From: Gammaproteobacteria bacterium
GTDB taxonomy: Bacteria; Pseudomonadota; Gammaproteobacteria; Natronospirales; REEB76
Assembly: GCA_028871235.1 (NCBI GenBank)
Contig: JAGWNO010000122.1
Location: 1 to 6,039 of the forward strand
Direction: 5' to 3'
Length of the DNA: 6,039 nt
Of this stretch, positions 1-5,298 are shown piece by piece. The notes beneath the pieces were generated by a model. The model saw only the letters and a list, made by a program, of their open reading frames with translations, was not told the origin of the DNA and searched no databases. Position numbers and translations under genes: made by a program. How positions within the stretch are numbered: position 1 is the stretch's first letter; every line of letters starts with the position of its first letter.

Positions 1-909
1 GTCGCGTCGGCTGTCTGGCGGCACTCGGCCCAGTTTGCTCGCCGGCGCGCGCTGCACCATGGAACTGATGAAGTCACCGGCGGTCAGCAGTTTAGCCATG
101 TCCACGCCGGTTTCAATGCCCATGCCTTCAAGCATGAACAGCACGTCTTCGGTGGCCACGTTGCCGGTGGCGCCTTTCGCATAGGGACAGCCGCCGAGGC
201 CGGAAGTGGAACTGTCCACCACGCTGACCCCCAGTTCCAGGCAGGCATGAATATTGGCCAGGGCCTGGCCGTAGGTGTCATGGAAATGCACCGCCAGTTT
301 CTGCATCGGCACCTGCGCCGCGACCGCGGCCAGCATCTGCTGCGCCTTGATCGGCGTGCCCACGCCGATAGTATCGCCGAGGGAGATTTCGTAGCAGCCA
401 AGATCCGCAAGTTCCTTCGCCACACGCGCCACGGCTTCCGGTGCAATGGGGCCTTCATAGGGGCAGCCGATGACCGTGGAGATATAGCCGCGCACGCGGA
501 TTCCGTGTTTGGCGGCCATGACCATCACCGGCTTGAAGCGCTCGATGGATTCGGCGATGGAACAGTTGATGTTCTTCCGGTTGAAGCTTTCCGACGCCGC
601 CGTGAAGATCGAAACCTCCTTCGCACCTGCAGCCAGTGCCCGCTGCATGCCTTTCTCGTTGGGCACCAGCACTGGATAGGCCACACCGGGTTTCTTTGCG
701 ATGCCCGCATACACTTTTTCCGCGTCAGCCAGCTGCGGTATCCATTTGGGGCTTACGAAGCTGGTCGCTTCGATGGTTTTCAGGCCGGTCTGCGACAGGC
801 GGTTGATGAATTCGATCTTGACCGCTGCCGGCACGATGTGTTTTTCGTTCTGCAGGCCGTCGCGCGGACCGACTTCGACGATCTTTACGGATTTTGGTAA
901 TGCGGCCAT
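1..909 (-). CDS. liuE: Hydroxymethylglutaryl-CoA lyase LiuE (3' end cut by window edge)
   Basis: This enzyme cleaves 3-hydroxy-3-methylglutaryl-CoA into acetyl-CoA and acetoacetate, the last step of leucine breakdown, in the cytoplasm. The 303 visible codons are open to position 1 and form a nearly complete TIM-barrel lyase. Residues 12-21 read EVGPRDGLQN, with the catalytic Arg16 and Asp17. Glu47 lies in EATSFVSPKW, the metal ligands His208 and His210 in VHFHDTYGQA, and the active-site loop Cys241 in GLGGCPYAKG. All of these sit exactly 25 residues before their counterparts in the human enzyme (Arg41, Asp42, Glu72, His233, His235, Cys266), which also supports the chosen start. The ATG shares one base with the TGA of liuD (TGATG), so translation is probably coupled. 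No strong ribosome binding site is visible. Only the last residues and the stop lie outside the window. Function is very secure. Confidence 0.96.
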   Translation of the reverse strand, partial: MAALPKSVKIVEVGPRDGLQNEKHIVPAAVKIEFINRLSQTGLKTIEATSFVSPKWIPQLADAEKVYAGIAKKPGVAYPVLVPNEKGMQRALAAGAKEVSIFTAASESFNRKNINCSIAESIERFKPVMVMAAKHGIRVRGYISTVIGCPYEGPIAPEAVARVAKELADLGCYEISLGDTIGVGTPIKAQQMLAAVAAQVPMQKLAVHFHDTYGQALANIHACLELGVSVVDSSTSGLGGCPYAKGATGNVATEDVLFMLEGMGIETGVDMAKLLTAGDFISSMVQRAPASKLGRVPPDSRRD

Positions 910-2882
910 CAGGCATCGCTCGCTTTGATATCCGCCAGGATTGCATCTGCGTCCACCGTGTCGCCCTCTTTATAAAGCAGCTTTTCAATGCTGCCGGCGA
1001 CGCCGGCTTTCACCGTGTATTCCATCTTCATGCCCTCCAGCACCATAAGCGACTGACCCGGCTCCACTTTATCACCGGCTTTCACGTGCACCGCCACCAC
1101 GCGGCCGGGCATGGGGCTCAAGGGGTGGACGGCTTCATCTGCTGCGTGCCCGGCCTTGGGTGCGTAGGGACTCGTGAGCATGAAGTTATAGGCTTTTGCA
1201 TCGAACGCCACCTGCGTCTCCGCGCCATGGCGGAAGACTTCCGCCCTGTGGGCTTTGCCCTCCAGGGTCAGGGTCCAGGCGGCGCTGTCCAGATGCTCGG
1301 CGCGCACTTCATGGATCGCACCGTCCAGGGCGAAGGTGAAGGCGTGTGCATTACCGCTGACGTGAATGGCATGCTCGCTGCCGTCCGCCCCCCGGGCGAG
1401 GAAGCGCAGACCCTGTCGGTCAGCCAGCCGCCAGCCGTCAGTGGTCCAGGGAGAGCCGGTGGTGGTGCAATCCAAGGCTGAGAGTTCATACGCCAGGGCC
1501 GCCGCGATGACGGGTGGCGAGATCGCCGGACGAGCCAGCAAGGTTTTAAGTTCGTGCCCGATGAAACCGGTGTCAAATTTGCCGGCGGAGAAATCCGGGT
1601 GGCGTGCGATGCCGCGCAGCAGCGGCAGGTTGGTGATGAGACCGAACACCGCCGTTTCCGCCAGCGCTTGGCGCAGATTCCGAATAGCCTCGGCGCGGTC
1701 TTTGCCATGCACACTGATCTTGGCGATCATGGGATCGTAGAAGATGCTGATCTCGTCGCCGCTGCGCACGCCGGTGTCCGCGCGCACGCAATCATCATTG
1801 GGCGTCGTGAATGCCTCGATGCGGCCCGTCACCGGCAGAAAACCCTTGTCGGCATTCTCTGCGTACAGGCGCACTTCGATGGCGTGGCCGTGCTGCCTGA
1901 TCTGATTCTGGCTGAGCGGCAGCTTTTCGCCGGCGGCCACGCGCAACTGCCATTCCACCAGATCCAGACCGGTAATCTCCTCGGTAATCGGATGCTCCAC
2001 CTGCAAACGCGTGTTCATCTCCATGAAGTGAAAGGATTTGTCCACGCCCACGATGAATTCGATGGTGCCGGCATTCATATAGTTGACTGCGCGTGCTGCA
2101 GCAACCGCCGCCTCACCCATCTTTTTGCGCGTGACCTCGTCCAGGAACGGGGAGGGGGTTTCCTCCAGCACCTTCTGGAAGCGGCGTTGCAGCGAGCACT
2201 CCCGCTCGAACATGTGCACCACGTTGCCGTGGCGGTCGCCGAACACCTGGAACTCGATGTGGCGCGGCTGCCGGATATATTTCTCCAGCAGCACATGATC
2301 GTCATCAAACGCGGATTTGGCTTCGCGCTTGGCGCCGTCCAGGGCGTCCTTGAATTCCCTCGCGTCATGTACCACGCGCATGCCCTTGCCGCCGCCGCCC
2401 GCCGTGGCCTTGATCATCAGCGGGAAGCCGATGCGTCCGGCTTCCGCCTCGAGTTTCTTCAAGCTCTGCTCTTTACCGTGGTAGCCCGGCACCACCGGCA
2501 CACCGGCCCTTTCCATCAGCGCCTTGGCGGCACTCTTGGAGGCCATGGCGTCCATGCTTTCGGGCGAGGGCCCGATGAACACGATGCCGGCTTTTTTGCA
2601 GCGGCGTGCGAACTCGCTGTTCTCGGAGAGGAAACCGTAGCCCGGATGAATCGCCTGCGCGCCGGTCTGTTTCACGGCCGTGAGGATGTGGTCCATGTTG
2701 AGATAGGACTCGGCGGCTTTCGCCGGGCCGATATGCACGGCTTCGTCCGCCGTCTGCATGTGCAGGGCGTGACGGTCTGCGTCGGAATATACCGCCACGG
2801 TGGCGATGCCGAGACGCTTGCAGGTGCGCATGACGCGACAGGCGATTTCACCGCGGTTGGCAATCAGGATTTTGTTGAACAC
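909..2882 (-). CDS. liuD: Methylcrotonyl-CoA carboxylase alpha (biotin-containing) subunit LiuD
   Basis: This is the biotin carboxylase and biotin carrier subunit of 3-methylcrotonyl-CoA carboxylase. It carboxylates its own biotin with ATP and bicarbonate and passes the carboxyl group to the LiuB partner. With a GTG start at 2882 it has 657 residues, a usual length for the family. The N-terminal biotin carboxylase domain opens with FNKILIANRGEIA. The glycine-rich ATP-grasp loop KATAGGGGKGM is at 158-168, the catalytic triplet Glu288, Asn290, Arg292 lies in MEMNTRLQVEHP, and Arg338 is in HAIEVRLY. These last four match E. coli AccC numbering. A less conserved linker domain spans roughly 450-575. 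The biotinyl domain ends the protein with EGMKME, biotin on Lys619. An ATG at 2981 would add 33 residues with no family similarity and a 95-bp overlap with the cupin gene, so GTG is preferred. It begins 4 bp after the cupin stop with only a weak ribosome binding site, and its TGA overlaps the liuE start. Confidence 0.96.
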   Translation of the reverse strand: MFNKILIANRGEIACRVMRTCKRLGIATVAVYSDADRHALHMQTADEAVHIGPAKAAESYLNMDHILTAVKQTGAQAIHPGYGFLSENSEFARRCKKAGIVFIGPSPESMDAMASKSAAKALMERAGVPVVPGYHGKEQSLKKLEAEAGRIGFPLMIKATAGGGGKGMRVVHDAREFKDALDGAKREAKSAFDDDHVLLEKYIRQPRHIEFQVFGDRHGNVVHMFERECSLQRRFQKVLEETPSPFLDEVTRKKMGEAAVAAARAVNYMNAGTIEFIVGVDKSFHFMEMNTRLQVEHPITEEITGLDLVEWQLRVAAGEKLPLSQNQIRQHGHAIEVRLYAENADKGFLPVTGRIEAFTTPNDDCVRADTGVRSGDEISIFYDPMIAKISVHGKDRAEAIRNLRQALAETAVFGLITNLPLLRGIARHPDFSAGKFDTGFIGHELKTLLARPAISPPVIAAALAYELSALDCTTTGSPWTTDGWRLADRQGLRFLARGADGSEHAIHVSGNAHAFTFALDGAIHEVRAEHLDSAAWTLTLEGKAHRAEVFRHGAETQVAFDAKAYNFMLTSPYAPKAGHAADEAVHPLSPMPGRVVAVHVKAGDKVEPGQSLMVLEGMKMEYTVKAGVAGSIEKLLYKEGDTVDADAILADIKASDA

Positions 2883-2886
2883 TACT

Positions 2887-3399
2887 CTACTCGCCGTCCC
2901 AGTAATCCAGAGATTCACCGGAACGCGACAGGAATCTGGATCTCTTGCCTTCCTTGCCGGGAGGGTTTTCTTCATAGACACCGAATTTTCCAGAATCCGG
3001 GTATTCGCAGATTTCCACCGCTGCCAGCGTACTTACCGCCAGGTAGAGCATTTCGACCGTGCCGGTGTTGATGATCTGGTGAGCGGTTTCAGGACCCCCA
3101 GTCGGACAGGCGATGATGTCCCCCTGTTTGACTGCATGACGCTGGCTCCCGATACGTATTTCACCCTCACCCTCAAGTATGAAGAACATTTCTTCTTCGA
3201 CATGATGATTGTGGAATGGGCAGTTGCGTTTACCCGGCGCCACCACGGTGAGGTTGTAGCCAAGTTTGTGCGCGCCGATCCGGCTCGCGATCTCGCCCCA
3301 GCGTATGTCGTAATTCCCGGCTGTCTTGCCTTTGGGCGCCTTGCTGGGTTCGGCTGATTGCAATTCCACATCGGCGATATTGAGAATGGGACGATTCAT
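2887..3399 (-). CDS. Single-domain cupin protein of unknown substrate
   Basis: A 170-residue protein with one cupin_2-type beta-barrel. Cupin motif 1 is PFHNHHVEEEMFFILEGEGE at about residues 61-80, with the histidine and glutamate ligands expected to bind a divalent metal. Motif 2 is GDIIACPTGGPETAHQIINT at about 93-112, with its histidine ligand and Asn. The C-terminal tail of about 45 residues is charged and polar (ENPPGKEGKRSRFLSR). No signal peptide or DNA-binding domain is present, so it is probably cytoplasmic and either a small enzyme or a metabolite-binding protein. Its ligand cannot be read from the sequence. The ATG start has a good ribosome binding site, GAGGG at 3410-3406, spaced 6 bases. 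It sits between liuC and liuD, 4 bp upstream of liuD, so it is co-transcribed with the carboxylase. It is not one of the five classical liu genes. The family call is secure and the role is unknown. Confidence 0.9.
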   Translation of the reverse strand: MNRPILNIADVELQSAEPSKAPKGKTAGNYDIRWGEIASRIGAHKLGYNLTVVAPGKRNCPFHNHHVEEEMFFILEGEGEIRIGSQRHAVKQGDIIACPTGGPETAHQIINTGTVEMLYLAVSTLAAVEICEYPDSGKFGVYEENPPGKEGKRSRFLSRSGESLDYWDGE

Positions 3400-3501
3400 G
3401 AGAAACCCTCAATTAAGTCGCATGATTTGCAGTCCGAGACAGGGAAACCTATGTGGCTGAGCATGATGAGGCACCACACGATTCAGATTTATAGGGTAAC
3501 C
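3400..3501 (-). other. Leader region of the cupin-liuD-liuE genes
   Basis: About 100 bp without a gene between the inverted-repeat element and the cupin start. It holds the cupin ribosome binding site (GAGGG at 3410-3406) and, at its upstream end, a -10-like TATAAA on the minus strand (3493-3488) inside a palindrome. I found no convincing -35 hexamer at 16-18 bp from it, so an internal promoter is possible but weakly supported. No terminator or RNA gene was recognised. Confidence 0.35.
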
Positions 3502-3509
3502 CTAAAAAT
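3487..3509. promoter_or_regulatory. 23-bp near-perfect palindrome, possible operator upstream of the cupin gene
   Basis: Two 11-base arms surround a central A at 3498. The inner arms TAGGGT and ACCCTA match perfectly, and the AT-rich outer arms match with one mismatched pair (3491 against 3505). A -10-like TATAAA on the minus strand lies within it. This is the size and shape of a binding site for a dimeric repressor. However, its right part overlaps the first bases of the neighbouring inverted-repeat element (from 3502), so the symmetry could partly be an accident of insertion. No regulator gene lies in the window. Confidence 0.35.
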
Positions 3510-3627
3510 TAGAGATTTTGTTTTCTGCCAAGGCAAAAATGGCCGGGGAACCGGAGCGTACATGACAGTACGTGAGGATTCCGAAGGCATTATTAACGCA
3601 GCCAGGGAGCAAAAGATCAATTTTTAG
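3502..3627. mobile_element. MITE-like 126-bp inverted-repeat element with ACC flanking duplication
   Basis: The ends are perfect 9-bp inverted repeats, CTAAAAATT at 3502-3510 and AATTTTTAG at 3619-3627. ACC stands directly outside both (3499-3501 and 3628-3630), as a 3-bp target duplication would. Inside, 3516-3529 pairs with 3601-3614 (12 consecutive pairs counting G-U in a plus-strand RNA). At the apex CGTAC (3557-3561) pairs with GTACG (3568-3572) around a 6-base loop, beyond a GGAG/TGAG internal loop and GGAA/TTCC. The whole element could therefore fold into one long interrupted hairpin. It carries no transposase and is poorer in GC than its surroundings. Its right end lies inside liuC and supplies that gene's last codons and stop. 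The sequence also reminds me of short dispersed repeats in proteobacterial genomes, but I cannot verify that here. No related full-length transposon is visible. Confidence 0.66.
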
Positions 3628-4411
3628 ACCATTTTGGCGGACGCTTTTCCAGGAAAGCGCTGAGTCCTTCCTGGCCTTCCTCGGAGACCCGCAACTGCGC
3701 GATGAGTTGCGCGGTCTTGAGCTTGAGCGCACGTCTGGCGCTAACGCCCGCGGCCGACTGTCCGGCAATGAGTTCCTTGCAGGCGGCGAGGGCTGCGGGA
3801 CTGCCTTTCAGCAACAGTTCCGCCTCGTCGGCTACGGCGTCATCGAGTTTCTCGTGAGGCACCACCGCATGCACCAGGCCGGCATGCCTCGCTTCCAGTG
3901 CGCCGATGGCATCCGCCGTGAGGAAACAGCGCCGCGCTTGGCGGATGCCGATGGCGGCGATCACATAGGGGGAAATTACCGCGGGTACAAGACCCAGCCG
4001 CACTTCCGTGAGGGCGAAGCGGGCGGCCTCCGATGCGATGGCGACGTCGCAGCAGGCTACGAGGCCCACACCACCGCCGAACGCGGGACCGTTGACCCGG
4101 GCGATGCTGGGTTTACGCAGCGTGTTCAGCACGTCCATGAGTTCGGCGAGCTTGAGAGCATCCTCGATGTTCTCGGCTTCACTGTAGCCCGCCATGGATC
4201 GCATCCAACTTATATCCGCGCCGGCGGAGAAGGACTTGCCCGCGCCGGTGAGGATCACGACGCGCACTTTTTTGTCGTTGTTGAGCTGGATCAGCTTCTG
4301 CGTCAGCTCGGCGATGATGGCGTCGTCGAAGGCGTTGTGCTTTTCGGGGCGATTGATCGTGAGTGTCGCCACGCCGCGGGAGTCGGTTTGCAAGAGTACG
4401 CTGTCAGCCAT
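3617..4411 (-). CDS. liuC: Enoyl-CoA hydratase family protein, likely methylglutaconyl-CoA hydratase LiuC
   Basis: A 264-residue crotonase-fold enzyme predicted to hydrate 3-methylglutaconyl-CoA to HMG-CoA, between the carboxylase and the lyase steps. The N-terminus has TINRPEKHNAFDD (18-30). The first oxyanion-hole segment SAGADISWM is at 62-70, the second GPAFGGGVGLVACCD at 108-122, and a conserved acidic residue lies in ALTEVRLGLVPAVISPYV (Glu136). At the place of the first catalytic glutamate of classical mitochondrial enoyl-CoA hydratase there is Val115 (GGGVG). As I recall, this is usual in LiuC-like proteins, so the mechanism would rely on Glu136. The ATG is 4 bp after the toxin stop, with no ribosome binding site at good spacing (GGA lies too far upstream), so translation may depend on coupling to the toxin. 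The final residues SKN and the TGA lie in the inverted-repeat element, apart from one base of the Ser codon in the flanking ACC. The core enzyme is intact. Confidence 0.9.
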   Translation of the reverse strand: MADSVLLQTDSRGVATLTINRPEKHNAFDDAIIAELTQKLIQLNNDKKVRVVILTGAGKSFSAGADISWMRSMAGYSEAENIEDALKLAELMDVLNTLRKPSIARVNGPAFGGGVGLVACCDVAIASEAARFALTEVRLGLVPAVISPYVIAAIGIRQARRCFLTADAIGALEARHAGLVHAVVPHEKLDDAVADEAELLLKGSPAALAACKELIAGQSAAGVSARRALKLKTAQLIAQLRVSEEGQEGLSAFLEKRPPKWSKN

Positions 4412-4415
4412 ATTT

Positions 4416-4754
4416 TTAGAGAGTTCCGGAGAAAAGTTTTTTCAGGGTGGAGGCCACTGATTTGGCATCTTTAGCCGAAAGCACTCCGGCCTTGCGCATA
4501 ATCAGGCGCTCATCGAGCGTGAACAGTTTCATGCGCACAACAGACGGTGCGGCCAGTCCGGCGGCGACGCTGTCCGTGATGGGCACGTCCAGCGGCCACG
4601 GCGCATTCCCACGGCTTGTAATCATGGCGAGCACTGTATGCCCGATATTGAGATACCGCGAAGAAGAAAGCACCAGGGCAGGACGGCGTTTGCTGGTTTT
4701 CTTGTCCGTGAACGGGAACGGCACGACCACCACGTCCCACGGCTCAAAGGTCAC
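4416..4754 (-). CDS. MazF/PemK-family toxin (probable endoribonuclease)
   Basis: A 112-residue type II toxin predicted to cut mRNA and stop growth when not bound by its antitoxin. The N-terminus EPWDVVVVPFPFTD (4-17) followed by KRRPALVLSS (22-31) is the MazF/PemK signature, with the conserved Arg-Arg-Pro of the barrel. The later segment MITSRGNAPWPLDVPI (44-59) gives the expected second half, and SVVRMKLFTLDE (71-82) the third conserved block. The GTG at 4754 is chosen because AAGAGG (4766-4761) stands 6 bases upstream and the length then fits the family. An upstream ATG at 4895 would add 47 residues read out of frame through the antitoxin. The gene overlaps the antitoxin by 11 bp and stops 4 bp before liuC, which makes it an integral member of the catabolic transcript. 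The RNA target sequence cannot be predicted. Confidence 0.9.
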   Translation of the reverse strand: MTFEPWDVVVVPFPFTDKKTSKRRPALVLSSSRYLNIGHTVLAMITSRGNAPWPLDVPITDSVAAGLAAPSVVRMKLFTLDERLIMRKAGVLSAKDAKSVASTLKKLFSGTL

Positions 4755-4986
4755 GATAAGCCTCTTCGTCGCTGCGTGACAGCCATTCTGAGGCGAGCGT
4801 CCCTTCCACGGCACGCAGGTGATCCAAGTCCAGGGGGCCGGCCTTGCGTAACCGCACTGCGTTTCCCGGCTCGATCTCAAAGGCCACCGCGTCACCTGCC
4901 TTGAGGCCCAAGGCTTTGCGGACGGGCGCCGGGATAGTCGCCTGGTGTTTGCTGGTCATTTTGCTGGTAACGATGTGATCACGCAT
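4744..4986 (-). CDS. AbrB/SpoVT-type antitoxin (MazE-like) paired with the MazF/PemK toxin
   Basis: An 80-residue antitoxin. Residues 7-48 form a SpoVT-AbrB swapped-hairpin DNA-binding domain (TSKHQATIPAPVRKALGL, then GDAVAFEIEP). The acidic tail 52-80, ending EWLSRSDEEAYRDL, is typical of the segment that wraps around and blocks the toxin. It should neutralise the toxin and repress its own promoter. The ATG at 4986 has no ribosome binding site. The predicted -10 box lies so close (4998-4993) that transcription would start at about the ATG, which suggests leaderless translation. Met10 is an alternative but would clip the domain start. Antitoxin-first order and the overlapping toxin are standard. 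Finding this pair inside a liu operon is not. Confidence 0.9.
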   Translation of the reverse strand: MRDHIVTSKMTSKHQATIPAPVRKALGLKAGDAVAFEIEPGNAVRLRKAGPLDLDHLRAVEGTLASEWLSRSDEEAYRDL

Positions 4987-4992
4987 GCGGAT

Positions 4993-5021
4993 ATTATCAA
5001 GTAATGAAGTAATACTGTAAT
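4993..5021 (-). promoter_or_regulatory. Predicted sigma70-like promoter of the toxin-antitoxin pair
   Basis: On the minus strand ATTACA (5021-5016) is followed after 17 bp by GATAAT (4998-4993), matching 4 of 6 and 5 of 6 consensus bases. The start site would fall about at the antitoxin ATG (4986). Because liuC follows the toxin by 4 bp, this promoter could also drive liuC and the genes after it. Confidence 0.5.
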
Positions 5022-5024
5022 ACT
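5001..5024. promoter_or_regulatory. Three tandem 8-bp iterons, probable toxin-antitoxin operator
   Basis: Reading the plus strand, GTAATGAA, GTAATACT and GTAATACT follow each other without gaps. The last two are identical and the first shares GTAAT. A small palindrome AGTA-A-TACT (5008-5016) lies within them. They cover the -35 box and most of the spacer of the predicted promoter, the expected place for autorepression by an AbrB-type antitoxin with its toxin. Binding itself is an inference from position and pattern. Confidence 0.55.
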
Positions 5025-5043
5025 ACACTCCTGAAGGTATGGA

Positions 5044-5081
5044 GGTCAAAGCGCTGAAGCCGCAGGGGATGGTGGGAAGAG
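5044..5081. repeat. 38-bp direct repeat, copy 1
   Basis: Identical over 38 bases to 5119-5156, starting GGTCAAAGCGCTGAAG and ending GGTGGGAAGAG. The copies are 75 bp apart start to start, with a unique 37-bp segment between (5082-5118). This copy lies upstream of the toxin-antitoxin operator. Its GATGGTGGGAA part could pair with TTACCACCATG in the intervening segment, leaving one mismatch, to give a hairpin. Confidence 0.85.
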
Positions 5082-5109
5082 ATCCTGAGTGCCGACATTT
5101 ACCACCATG

Positions 5110-5298
5110 TCACAGACGGGTCAAAGCGCTGAAGCCGCAGGGGATGGTGGGAAGAGGCCTTCCGCCCTGCATCTGTTCCGGCTTCTGTGCAAGCTCGGCG
5201 ATGCTGACGTTATCGAACGCGTTATGCTTTTCCGGACGGTTGAGCGTCAGCGTCGCCACGCCGCAGGAATCGGTTTTTATGAGCACGGTGTCATTCAT
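5110..5298 (-). pseudogene. Truncated 5' remnant of a second liuC-like enoyl-CoA hydratase gene
   Basis: The frame encodes 62 residues, of which the first 40 align without gaps to the start of the intact LiuC (29 of 40 identical, including GVATLT and NRPEKHNAFD). Similarity ends around residue 42, before either oxyanion-hole segment, and the rest is read through a 38-bp repeat to a TGA. It cannot be an active hydratase. Its ATG overlaps the end of the upstream membrane-protein gene by 8 bp. This is the tight spacing of an original operon member, so I infer it was the operon's earlier liuC. At 29 of 40 identity it is not a fresh duplicate of the intact gene. A translated 62-residue peptide remains possible. 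Confidence 0.82.
5119..5156. repeat. 38-bp direct repeat, copy 2, at the liuC-remnant breakpoint
   Basis: Exact copy of 5044-5081. It lies about 15 bp from where the liuC-like remnant loses similarity to liuC (about 5170), which suggests that the repeat belongs to the inserted or rearranged DNA. The remnant's reading frame runs through it by chance and ends at a TGA at 5112-5110. Confidence 0.85.

Noticed and set aside
2883..2981. ATG start at 2981 for liuD
   Set aside because: The added 33 residues do not resemble biotin carboxylase N-termini and would overlap the cupin gene by 95 bp. The GTG directly before FNKILIANRGE fits the family.
1554..3071. A 505-codon plus-strand open frame opposite liuD
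   Set aside because: It lies antisense to a clearly conserved carboxylase, its translation is rich in His, Arg and Ala without any recognisable domain, and high-GC genes commonly leave the opposite strand open.
3358..3627. An 89-codon plus-strand frame through the cupin leader and the inverted-repeat element
   Set aside because: It starts in the antisense strand of the cupin gene and runs through the mobile element. It has no ribosome binding site or domain and is best explained as chance.
4412..4419. A possible second end of the inverted-repeat element (ATTTTTAG) just upstream of liuC
   Set aside because: It matches 8 of the 9 terminal bases, which would make liuC flanked by element ends, but 8 AT-rich bases are too few, no inner element sequence follows, and the stretch includes the toxin stop codon.
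3572..4474. A 300-codon plus-strand open frame opposite liuC
   Set aside because: It spans the liuC antisense strand, part of the toxin gene and the inverted-repeat element, has no family features, and mirrors the codon bias of liuC.
4755..4895. ATG start at 4895 for the toxin
   Set aside because: The extra residues come from reading the antitoxin gene in another frame, while the GTG at 4754 has a good ribosome binding site and gives the normal toxin length.
5044..5156. A minimal CRISPR array (two 38-bp repeats, 37-bp spacer)
   Set aside because: The spacing fits, but there is only one spacer, the repeat lacks a typical CRISPR repeat end, no cas gene is in view, and the repeats adjoin a gene breakpoint, which a rearrangement explains better.
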